This document shows, piece after piece, positions 1 to 6,549 of a DNA stretch of 8,371 nt (within the stretch, counting starts at the first letter, position 1; every line of letters starts with the position of its first letter). The stretch covers positions 1-8,371 of the forward strand of contig CAZLWE010000095.1 in NCBI GenBank assembly GCA_964562985.1. Direction: 5' to 3'. A program made the position numbers and the translations under genes. Origin of the DNA: SHLQ01 sp964562985 (GTDB lineage: Bacteria > Actinomycetota > Acidimicrobiia > Acidimicrobiales > SHLQ01). Below the pieces are notes generated by a model, which had not been told where the DNA came from, did no database searches, and saw only the letters and a list, made by a program, of their open reading frames with translations.

Positions 1-237
1 ACACGTCGAGAATTGTCGACCATGCGCTTGGCGCGCTTCAGTAGGTCTCGTTGGCGCCGGTCGGTACTCGTCGTTGCCATCGGTCCGTAGGCGCTTGTCG
101 CGTGCGACCAGGTACTTCTTGCGCAGGCCATCAGGAGTAGAGAACGACGAAGGACCAAAGCATGATCTACAAGATCTGGTCCTATCAGCTGATTCGCACT
201 TTCTCGTCCAAGCGGTCGAGAACCTGACACGCTTCAT
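1..237 (-). pseudogene. Remnant of the N-terminal end of a Baeyer-Villiger-type flavin monooxygenase
   Basis: The minus-strand frame is open from an ATG at 237 to the left edge. Only the block encoded by 138-64 is recognisable. It contains KKYLVARDKRLRTDGN and resembles the N-terminal segment just before the FAD-binding domain in actinobacterial Baeyer-Villiger / cyclohexanone-monooxygenase-like flavoproteins (typical pattern: LR.KY..ERDKRLR.DGN.QY). The residues before it are not like the family. The residues after it, from 63 leftwards, also lose the expected pattern. No convincing ribosome binding site precedes the ATG at 237 or another at 163, and the frame of the latter stops after ten codons. 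I read this as a broken gene end, divergent from the short-chain dehydrogenase remnant to the right. The assignment rests on one motif of about 25 residues, so a chance resemblance or an intact gene with an unusual N-terminus remains possible. Confidence 0.35.
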
Positions 238-258
238 CGATGAAGCGGGCGGCTGAGG

Positions 259-273
259 GACGCGACTCGCGTC
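259..273. promoter_or_regulatory. 15-bp dyad, possible repressor operator
   Basis: GACGCGA and TCGCGTC are perfect 7-bp inverted arms around a single central C. The dyad lies 37 bp upstream of the ATG of the short-chain dehydrogenase remnant and between it and the divergent monooxygenase remnant. That is where a TetR- or MarR-type repressor often binds in catabolic clusters. The symmetry is read directly from the sequence; the operator role is inferred, and no cognate regulator gene is in the window. Confidence 0.35.
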
Positions 274-295
274 GCTACCAAACGGCCAAACAACG

Positions 296-301
296 AAGGA
301 G
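296..301 (+). promoter_or_regulatory. Shine-Dalgarno sequence AAGGAG of the SDR remnant
   Basis: AAGGAG sits 9 nt before the ATG at 311. It fixes that ATG as a genuine ancestral start even though the downstream gene is broken. Confidence 0.7.
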
Positions 302-310
302 AAACCACGA

Positions 311-660
311 ATGGCCGACACAGTATTCGGACCGACAGGCTGGACGCCGGACCGTCTCGGCCGGCAAGACCACAAGACCTTCCTCATCTCGGGCGCGAAT
401 TCAGGGACGGGGTTCGAAGCGGCGCGCATCCTGGCCAGCAAGGGCGCTGAGGTCGTCATGTTGAACCGCAGCGCTGAGCGCTCTGAGGTCGCGATGGCCC
501 GACTGCGAGCTGCCCTCGGCGGCGATGTCAAGGTTTCCTTTGTTCACCTCGATCTCGCGTCCCTCGGCAGCGTCCGCAAGCCGCAGCGGAGTTGCTCGAG
601 ATCGTTCCTCGCATCGATGCGCTCATCTGCAACGCTGCCATCGCCCAAGTGCCGTCCCAG
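311..660 (+). pseudogene. 5' half of a short-chain dehydrogenase/reductase, frameshifted and truncated
   Basis: The protein begins with an SDR Rossmann fold. Residues 27-34 (SGANSGTG) are the glycine-rich NAD(P)-binding motif, followed by a beta strand ending at Asn52-Arg53 and the D81-L82 turn (HLDLASLGSVR). The style is that of retinol-dehydrogenase-like SDRs. After Arg89 (codon 575-577) this frame becomes non-SDR. The SDR sequence resumes in the next frame from about 580 with ELLEIVPRIDALICNAAIAQ, which contains the NAG-type motif as CNAA. Loss of one G from an original AAGGCC at 578-582 would explain the shift. SDR similarity then ends near 660, so the catalytic Ser-Tyr-Lys region is missing. 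A functional SDR cannot be made from this DNA. The strong ribosome binding site shows it descends from an expressed gene. Confidence 0.75.
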
Positions 661-670
661 GTGCGCGCTC

Positions 671-1231
671 GGTGCGATGTCACCCGGCGACACCGTGATC
701 GTGATGAGCACGGTCTCGCCCACCTACTGCAAAGAACTTGCAGTCGAGGTTGCCGACGCCGGCATCAAGGTTCTCGACTGCCCGGTCAGTGGCATGGTGA
801 AAGTAGCCGTCGACGGGACGCTCACGCTGATGATCGGCGGCGAGGTAGCCGACATCGACCGATGCCGCGCAGTTCTCGAGCCGATGGGCACCGTGTTGCA
901 CTGCGGCCCTGTCGGGTCGGGCCAAGTCATGAAGCTCGGCAACAACGCAATGGCCATCGGCACCTTCGGTCTCCTCATGGAAGTACGCGACATGGTCGCG
1001 GCGCAGGGCATGGATCTCGACACCTTCATGGAGTTCCTCAATCACTCGACCGGCCGCAGCTTCGTGACCGAGAACTGGCCGATGCCACCCGAGCGAATCA
1101 CCTTCACCGGCATGCCGGTCAAGGACATGCGCCGCTGCCTCGCAGCCGGCGAAGACGTCGACGTCGCAATGCCGATGCTGGCACGACTCCTCGAGGCGGG
1201 AGCGAGCGACAACGAAGGCCCCGGGTCGTGA
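671..1231 (+). pseudogene. 3' part of a 3-hydroxyisobutyrate dehydrogenase-family gene, lacking its N-terminus
   Basis: From Gly121 of the reading frame opened at 311, the sequence matches the second half of 3-hydroxyisobutyrate / beta-hydroxyacid dehydrogenases. It shows the VIVMSTVSP strand, the substrate-binding DCPVSG (156-161) followed by GTLTLMIGG (169-177), and the catalytic-lysine helix GSGQVMKLGNN (202-212, Lys208). The C-terminal helical domain follows. The N-terminal Rossmann half with GxGxMG, roughly 95-100 residues, is absent; its place is taken by the SDR fragment and a short stretch of frameshifted sequence. The C-terminus, ending in GASDNEGPGS, also looks altered. As written, 311-1231 is one open frame of 306 codons, so a chimeric protein could be translated, but it lacks a complete nucleotide-binding domain of either parent. 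The parent enzyme would have oxidised a beta-hydroxy acid with NAD(P)+. Confidence 0.75.
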
Positions 1232-1341
1232 AGCTGCTGGAGTCCGAGGTCCCGAATCGAGGCCACTCGGGTTCCATCCATGAGCATCACCATGCTGGCT
1301 GAGGTTGATCGACTCGACGGCGAGGGTGGCGAAGCCGGTCC

Positions 1342-1387
1342 ATGCAACACAGATGCAACAGCACAGCGGCAAACATCGGGTTGCATC
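1342..1387. repeat. Three ATGCAAC elements: direct pair plus inverted copy
   Basis: ATGCAACA occurs at 1342-1349 and again at 1353-1360, 11 bp apart, about one helical turn. GTTGCATC at 1380-1387 is the exact inverse of GATGCAAC at 1352-1359, separated by 20 bp. The group ends one base before a Shine-Dalgarno sequence. This is a typical arrangement for a multi-site operator, but I cannot name the protein. A transcribed 8-bp stem with a 20-nt loop is an alternative reading. Confidence 0.4.
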
Positions 1388-1469
1388 AAGGAGACTTTCG
1401 ATGTCAAGCTTCGGCGCTGGCCGCTTCTGGCCTTGTCGGCTCCCATCGGTCCAGCGACTACTTGGCTAA
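1388..1469 (+). pseudogene. Orphan Shine-Dalgarno sequence plus 22-codon reading frame, probably a truncated gene start
   Basis: AAGGAG at 1388-1393 is followed 7 nt later by ATG at 1401, an excellent initiation site. The frame (MSSFGAGRFWPCRLPSVQRL then two more residues) stops with TAA at 1467-1469. That stop overlaps the stop codon of putA on the other strand, and no similarity is recognisable. The simplest reading is the 5' end of a former gene cut off where the putA operon abuts it. A genuine short peptide or leader peptide is possible but has no other support. Confidence 0.3.
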
Positions 1470-4400
1470 CGCTGAAGCACAGAAGAGACCAGATTGCCAA
1501 AGCGGTGAAGCGTTACCGACATGGCCTGCTCTCTCAAGTAATGCTGAAGCTCGAGACGACCAGCGGGAGTCACTGGCGTATCGATGAGATGGATCCCAGC
1601 CCGAGCAGCTTCGGCATACACGTTGTCAGAGAGGTGACCGACGCCTCGAATGCGTTCGATCGACCATTCGCTCATCCGTCGAATGAACTCTAGAGATGGC
1701 TCTTCACTCTCGCTTGAGAGATGTACCGCGACGCCAGCTACACGGGCTGCGAGCTGAATAAGATCGATGTCATCGTCGCTTGCTCGTTGGCCAACTCGTA
1801 CGCCAATAGCTTTCAACGGCCGGTAGCGGAAGATGTTGGCCTCACACGCCAGCGCGGTTTCGTCGTGTTCGATCGAGAAGTGGTTGTCCCACTGCTCTTG
1901 GTAGTCGTCGTTGGCCGACGCGGGCTGCCAGGTGCCCAGCTGCATGAGGTAGTTGACACCTCCGGCCTTCGCTCCAAGGCCAACGGAGCTTCTCTTCCAT
2001 CCTCCGAACGGCTGCCGTTGGACGATCGCACCGGTAATCGGCCGATTCACGTAGCCGTTCCCGACTTCGATTTGTTCGGTCCACTGTTCGACCTCGGCGG
2101 GGTCTAGAGAATGGATGCCGCCGGTTAGCGCGAAGTCGCTGCCGTTTGCGATATGGATCGCGTCGTCAAGCGTTGCGGCGCGCATCAGCCCGAGAACTGG
2201 TCCAAAGCACTCTGTGCGGTGGAACCATGATCCGACAGAGACTCCCTGGAGGATGCCTGGTGTCATGGTGTTCCGCTCGATTGAGGGTTTCAACAGCCAG
2301 TCTTGACCGGGTTCGAGCGCGGTGGCAGCGTGAATTAGCCGTTCGTTGCCTCCATCGACGAGGGGCGCGATGTCGGTGCTCAGGTCATGTGGGGAGCCGA
2401 TCGTGAGGCTGCGTGCGGCGTCTACGAGTTGTCGTTTGAAGCGGTCGGAGTGGTAGACGTCGCCCACGAGGACTGCGAGGCTGGCGGCAGAGCATTTCTG
2501 TCCTGCGTGGCCGAAAGCAGATCGGACAAGATCGTGTGCTGCGAGGTCGAGATCAGCGCTCGGGGTGATGATAAGAGCGTTTTTTCCTGACGTTTCTGCC
2601 ATGAGCCGCATCTTGGGGTTCCACGATCGGAACAGGTCGGCGGTTTCTGTGGAGCCGGTAAGAATGACGGCGTCGGCTGCTTCGACGATTTGCCTGCCGA
2701 GTTCGTTGTCTGGGACCCGCATAAACTGGAGGACGCTTCTGGGTACCCCTGCGTCCCAGCAGGCTTCTGCGACGATCTCGGCGCATCGTGGCGTCTGGGG
2801 CGCTGGTTTGAACAACACAGAGTTGCCCGCAGCGAGCGCAGCGAGCACACCTCCTGCAGGAATTGCTACTGGAAAGTTCCATGGTGGAATCACAGAGACG
2901 ATACCGAGCGGTGTGAAGGTCGCTCCCGAAACCGAATTGAGATCGGTAGCTCGATCGCCGTACCATCTTGCGAAGTCGATGGCCTCAGTGATTTCGACGT
3001 CTGCTTCCGCGATTGTTTTGGAGGCTTCACTCATCATGGTTGCGATTAACTCGCCGCGACGTTCGCTCAGGATCTCGGCGACCCGATGGAGAGTTCTTCG
3101 TCGGTCCGCTGGATCTGTTCGTGCCCATGGAGTTGCTGCAACCCGCGCGGAATCGATCGCTCCCGCCACGACTGCCGCGTCCGCCAATAGTGGTTCTCGA
3201 CAAGGGCGAGGCTTGAGGCGGCTGGTCTCCAAGATCCACTGCCGGTTGGTAAGAAGGGCTGGATCGGTATCCGGCTCGTTGTGAAACCCGGCTTCGGTAA
3301 CGGAGCCGGTCTCGGCCTGGCCTCTGTCCTGAGTTCGTCGTGGTCCGACGGAAACTTCGTTGCGCATTGCTGTACCGCGCCTGAATTGGTCGGCTTGAAG
3401 TTCGAACTGCTCGGACCCAGGAGCCAAATCGAATAGAGCGCGCATGAAATTCTCGTCCGATGCGTTCTCTTCCAGGCGTCGGAAGAGATAGCTGATCGCG
3501 ACATCAAAGTCATCCCTTGCTACCGATGGTGTGTAGAGCAGCATGTTGGAATGTGCTTCGTCGGCAGTGGTTTCGCCTACCGCTTTGGCCTGCGCCGAGG
3601 CCATCCCTTGCAACATCTCGAATTGGACGCGTGACGACACCCCACGGTTCTCGGCAAGCAGCTTGGTCCATGCGACGTCGAATAAGTTATGGCTGGCGAG
3701 TCCCAGTCGTACCCCGGCCAGGCGGTTAGGTGTGAGCAGCCAGTCAAGGCAGCGTCGATAGTTGGCGTCGGTCTCGATCTTGGTCTCGTAAGGCGCTTGA
3801 GGCCACCCATGTAGAGCGGCGTCGACCCGCTCCATTGCAAGGTTTGCCCCTTTGACGAGGCGGATTTTGACCGTTCCGCCACCAGATGCGTGCCGGTCGT
3901 TCGCCCACTCGGTGAGATCTCGGAGGATTGGGAGGATGTCCGGGAGGTACGCCTGCAAGACGATCCCAGCGTCCGTGCCCACCCGCGAGGGATGGCTAAG
4001 CGCTGCCTTGAATGCGTCGACTGTGAGATGGAGATCGTGGTATTCCTCCATGTCAAAGTTGATAAACGTTGGTGGGCACACGCTGCTGGCGGCGTCGAGA
4101 AGCGTTTCAGTGCGCTCGATGACGCGGACAAGACTCGCCTCGTAGTCCCAATGGCTTATTTGAGATGCTACAGCCGACACTTTGACCGAGACGTAGTCGA
4201 TGTCTGGTTGTTGGAGAAGCGCGATGAGCTGGTCAAGTCGCGTGGCGGCTTCGGCTTCACCAAGTACTGCCTCACCGAGAAGGTTGACGTTGACCGCATA
4301 GCCCGCTGCTCGCTGCCGGCTGAGGTGTTCTTTGAGTTTCGTACTTTCGGCGGGCGCTACGAGGTGGCCGACGATGCTTCGCATTCGTCGTGCAGCCAAG

Positions 4401-4753
4401 GGCATGACGATGAATGGGAATAGAGGTGCGATGCGGCCGCCGATCCGAAGAAGTATGCGATCTGTTGGCGAGAGAAACTGAGGCAGCGATGCCTGTCCCA
4501 TAAGCGAACTCAGTTGTGTGGCGGCGACAGCATTGTGCTCCGGTCGGGCTACCCGGTCGACGAACTGCATGACGAAGTCGACTCCGGAGTCGTCCATGAT
4601 TAGTGCCCGGAGTTGAGACGACGTTTTCCTGTCCTCGGAGGTTTCCAGCTTTGCGGCACGGCGAAGCCAGTGTGCAACTAACTCGATGGCTGGTTCGATG
4701 AAGTCATCGCCGGCCAGAGGGTCGGCGTGTTCAATGTTCTCTAGTTCAGGCAC
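1466..4753 (-). CDS. putA: Bifunctional proline dehydrogenase / L-glutamate gamma-semialdehyde dehydrogenase
   Basis: PutA oxidises proline to pyrroline-5-carboxylate with FAD, then the hydrolysed semialdehyde to glutamate with NAD+. The protein has 1095 residues.
The proline dehydrogenase barrel spans about 60-460. Visible motifs are VSVKVSA (188-194), NFDMEEYHD (232-240), QAYLPD (267-272), RLVKGANLAMER (298-309), KIETDANY (325-332) and YLFRRLEEN (422-430), whose Arg425/Arg426 should bind the proline carboxylate.
The aldehyde dehydrogenase domain spans about 515-940. It has IPPWNFP (622-628), Glu720 in AETSGKNA, catalytic Cys754 in HAGQKCS, ECFGPV (848-853) and PFGGWKRS (915-922).
Residues 965-1095 form a tail, possibly like the C-terminal domain that caps the substrate channel in some long PutAs. 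The N-terminal ribbon-helix-helix repressor domain of enterobacterial PutA is absent.
The start is GTG. No good ribosome binding site precedes it, but the ADPLAGDD..EPAIELV segment resembles the N-terminus of actinobacterial homologues and no closer start exists. A 97-bp gap separates it from the regulator upstream. Confidence 0.95.
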   Translation of the reverse strand: MPELENIEHADPLAGDDFIEPAIELVAHWLRRAAKLETSEDRKTSSQLRALIMDDSGVDFVMQFVDRVARPEHNAVAATQLSSLMGQASLPQFLSPTDRILLRIGGRIAPLFPFIVMPLAARRMRSIVGHLVAPAESTKLKEHLSRQRAAGYAVNVNLLGEAVLGEAEAATRLDQLIALLQQPDIDYVSVKVSAVASQISHWDYEASLVRVIERTETLLDAASSVCPPTFINFDMEEYHDLHLTVDAFKAALSHPSRVGTDAGIVLQAYLPDILPILRDLTEWANDRHASGGGTVKIRLVKGANLAMERVDAALHGWPQAPYETKIETDANYRRCLDWLLTPNRLAGVRLGLASHNLFDVAWTKLLAENRGVSSRVQFEMLQGMASAQAKAVGETTADEAHSNMLLYTPSVARDDFDVAISYLFRRLEENASDENFMRALFDLAPGSEQFELQADQFRRGTAMRNEVSVGPRRTQDRGQAETGSVTEAGFHNEPDTDPALLTNRQWILETSRLKPRPCREPLLADAAVVAGAIDSARVAATPWARTDPADRRRTLHRVAEILSERRGELIATMMSEASKTIAEADVEITEAIDFARWYGDRATDLNSVSGATFTPLGIVSVIPPWNFPVAIPAGGVLAALAAGNSVLFKPAPQTPRCAEIVAEACWDAGVPRSVLQFMRVPDNELGRQIVEAADAVILTGSTETADLFRSWNPKMRLMAETSGKNALIITPSADLDLAAHDLVRSAFGHAGQKCSAASLAVLVGDVYHSDRFKRQLVDAARSLTIGSPHDLSTDIAPLVDGGNERLIHAATALEPGQDWLLKPSIERNTMTPGILQGVSVGSWFHRTECFGPVLGLMRAATLDDAIHIANGSDFALTGGIHSLDPAEVEQWTEQIEVGNGYVNRPITGAIVQRQPFGGWKRSSVGLGAKAGGVNYLMQLGTWQPASANDDYQEQWDNHFSIEHDETALACEANIFRYRPLKAIGVRVGQRASDDDIDLIQLAARVAGVAVHLSSESEEPSLEFIRRMSEWSIERIRGVGHLSDNVYAEAARAGIHLIDTPVTPAGRLELQHYLREQAMSVTLHRFGNLVSSVLQR

Positions 4754-4850
4754 GACTGTAGTGTGGGCGGCTAGGAGCCTGGTGTCTTGTATGAATCCCA
4801 GTGCCGCGAGGGTGGGTTCTGTCCAAGGGCAAGGTGATTGATGAGGCGAG

Positions 4851-5609
4851 TCATGGACGAGATGCGGCCCTGAACTGGGCTGGCGTCTGGTTGGTCAGCC
4901 GAGAAAAGCGGCGGGTCAGGTCGGATTGATCGTAGAAGCCAGTCATCGCAGCGATCGTCGCTACTGGGAGGTCGCTGCCGGTGAGAAGCTGAGCGGCTTG
5001 ATCCACCCTGGTCCGGAGGATATATCGCTTGGGAGAGAGACCAAAGACTCGTTTCATGCGACGGTCGAGTTGATCGGGACTGCATGCGGCAGCCTCGGCT
5101 AGGTCGCTCACACGGATGATCCGATCGAGATTCTCGCGGACGTGGGCGACGACCTGCTGCAAACTCTCTAACGCGATGCTCTCTGTAGTAGGAGTCTTGA
5201 GATCGCGGCTCACGCTTGCAAGCCCTACTACGCGTATAGAGGTCGCATCGAATATCGGCAATTTGGTCGTCTGGTACCAACCAAGTGCGCCGTTTGGGCG
5301 TCGGATGAGCTCTAGTTCGTCGCGAAGCGGTTCACCTGTATTGAAGACGTGGAGATCTTGCTCTTCGTAGTGTTCTGCCAGTTCGGAGTTGAATAGATCT
5401 CGAGCGGTTTTGCCAATGACCGCTTTCAAGGTCGCTTGACTGGTTCGCTTGACGAAGGCTTCGTTGACCTCCAGATATCTTCCCGCCGCGTCCTTGACAC
5501 AGAACATGACATCAACGAGCGTCCCGAGAAGTGTCACCAGCTCGTCCTGGTAGGGCGTCAGAGCAAGTTCATCTTCAATCTCATGGCTTGAGACGGGGGA
5601 CGCGGTCAC
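4851..5609 (-). CDS. PAS-AraC family transcriptional regulator
   Basis: The 252-residue protein has two parts. Residues about 20-138 look like a PAS sensor domain (VMFCVKDAAGRYLEVNEAF at 34-52, then a WYQTTKLPIFD strand and VGLASVSRDL at 128-137). Residues about 150-250 form an AraC-type DNA-binding domain with two helix-turn-helix units: the first includes VSDLAEAAACSPDQLDRRMK (167-186), the second includes ATIAAMTGFYDQSDLTRRF (217-235) and ends with TPAQFR. No haem- or flavin-specific PAS residue stands out, so the ligand is unknown.
The start codon is GTG at 5609, only 4 bp after the stop of the hydrolase gene and without a clear ribosome binding site, which suggests translational coupling. 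Lying between catabolic genes and just before putA, it probably controls this operon, perhaps by sensing an intermediate. AraC-type activators of proline catabolism are known in pseudomonads (PruR). The role here is inferred. Confidence 0.85.
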   Translation of the reverse strand: MTASPVSSHEIEDELALTPYQDELVTLLGTLVDVMFCVKDAAGRYLEVNEAFVKRTSQATLKAVIGKTARDLFNSELAEHYEEQDLHVFNTGEPLRDELELIRRPNGALGWYQTTKLPIFDATSIRVVGLASVSRDLKTPTTESIALESLQQVVAHVRENLDRIIRVSDLAEAAACSPDQLDRRMKRVFGLSPKRYILRTRVDQAAQLLTGSDLPVATIAAMTGFYDQSDLTRRFSRLTNQTPAQFRAASRP

Positions 5610-5613
5610 CGGA

Positions 5614-6549
5614 TTACACGTCCGCCGATACTGGTCGCCGTTCGAGGTGGACCCCGGCGAGCATGCAACGCAACGACCCTCCCGCTAACTCTATTGTGGA
5701 GACGTCGATTTCGAGGATTGGTAACGATTCCTCGATAGCACTCCGTTGAGAGTCCGACAAGGACTTCGCTGCAGTAGTCGACATCGCGAGATAGCGGCCT
5801 TGTGTCCCGTCGAGCTCTATTGCGTTGCCAGCGAAGGCCTCGATCTGATCTTCACTGAGAGAAACGATGGCTCGATTGTGCTGAGCAAGTCGGTCAAGTA
5901 CTTCCTTACGACGCTCGTCGCTGACGATCATGTCGTCCGCGATCAAGACCAGATCGGTTGCGATGCACATCATCACGTTGGTGTGGTAGACGGGGTCACG
6001 GTTCTGATCGGCTGCAGCGAACGCCATCGGCTCGTAGCCAAATCGCGTACAGAAACGTTCTAATGCTATTGGGTTGGCGCGATTGGATTCGCACACATAG
6101 GCGATCCGGGCACCATGATCGAGCACCATGGCACCCGTTCCTTCGAGGAAGATGTCGTCCTGTTCCAGTCCGGATAGGTCCAGGACTTCCTGTACGCGAT
6201 ACTGATCTTTGAGCGTCGCAACTATGTCGTATCTCCGCTCAAGCCGGCGGTTGGGGGAGTACATCGGGTACAACGCCATGTGTCCGCCAGAGTGGGTGGA
6301 GAACCAATTGTTTGGAAAGACGCTGTCCGGCCGATCGGTTCGGTCGTCATCGAACAGGAGGACAGTTGTTCCGCGCTGTTCTAGAGCTGCGGCAACACTC
6401 GTTACCTCTTCGAACGCCCTCAGGGCAAGTTCATCGGCGGCTAGCGGGTGATCCTTTGCTTGGAATCTATTGTCTGCGGCTGTTTGAGGATTCAACGCGA
6501 AGTGGTGCGGTCGAACGAGCACAACCGTCGACGGAGCTTGGACGCTCAT
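5614..6549 (-). CDS. ctlX: CtlX/ArgZ-type citrulline or arginine hydrolase (amidinotransferase fold)
   Basis: This 311-residue protein belongs to the guanidino-group-modifying superfamily, subgroup of citrulline hydrolase CtlX and arginine dihydrolase ArgZ. These release ornithine with ammonia and CO2.
Conserved blocks are FALNPQTAADNRFQ (17-30, with Asn20 and Asn27), DSVFPNNWFSTH (75-86), ALYPMYSPNRRLERR (92-106), LEGTG (135-139, Glu136), YHTNVMM (188-194, catalytic His189) and GGSLRCM (290-296, catalytic Cys295). The Cys-His-acid set is therefore complete and the enzyme should be active.
Motifs alone do not decide between arginine and citrulline. The context, immediately after ornithine cyclodeaminase, strongly supports ornithine as product.
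Its ATG overlaps the upstream stop as ATGA, and a GAGGTGA ribosome binding site (6560-6554) lies inside the upstream gene at good spacing. In cyanobacterial AgrE, arginine dihydrolase and ornithine cyclodeaminase activities are fused in one polypeptide; here they are separate coupled genes in the opposite order. Confidence 0.88.
   Translation of the reverse strand: MSVQAPSTVVLVRPHHFALNPQTAADNRFQAKDHPLAADELALRAFEEVTSVAAALEQRGTTVLLFDDDRTDRPDSVFPNNWFSTHSGGHMALYPMYSPNRRLERRYDIVATLKDQYRVQEVLDLSGLEQDDIFLEGTGAMVLDHGARIAYVCESNRANPIALERFCTRFGYEPMAFAAADQNRDPVYHTNVMMCIATDLVLIADDMIVSDERRKEVLDRLAQHNRAIVSLSEDQIEAFAGNAIELDGTQGRYLAMSTTAAKSLSDSQRSAIEESLPILEIDVSTIELAGGSLRCMLAGVHLERRPVSADV

Noticed and set aside
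74..256. Plus-strand open frame of 60 codons
   Set aside because: No ribosome binding site or recognisable family; the opposite strand carries the only family-like motif. The tail of an upstream gene cannot be fully excluded.
680..1372. Long minus-strand open frame opposite the HIBADH remnant
   Set aside because: Arginine- and alanine-rich shadow of a high-G+C gene, no motif, while the plus strand shows clear HIBADH motifs.
1420..1465. GGCC-rich stretch after putA as terminator
   Set aside because: The GGCC copies do not form a stable extended stem and no T-run follows on the minus strand.
1280..1693. 137-codon plus-strand frame across the putA end
   Set aside because: No ribosome binding site, overlaps the putA C-terminus antisense, no recognisable similarity.
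2565..3284. 239-codon plus-strand frame inside putA
   Set aside because: Opposite the well-conserved aldehyde dehydrogenase and linker part of putA; serine/arginine-rich with no domain.
3890..4423. 177-codon plus-strand frame inside putA
   Set aside because: Antisense shadow of the proline dehydrogenase domain; no initiation site.
4771..5280. 169-codon minus-strand frame overlapping the PAS-AraC gene
   Set aside because: Alternative frame of the clear AraC-domain coding region; arginine/serine-rich.
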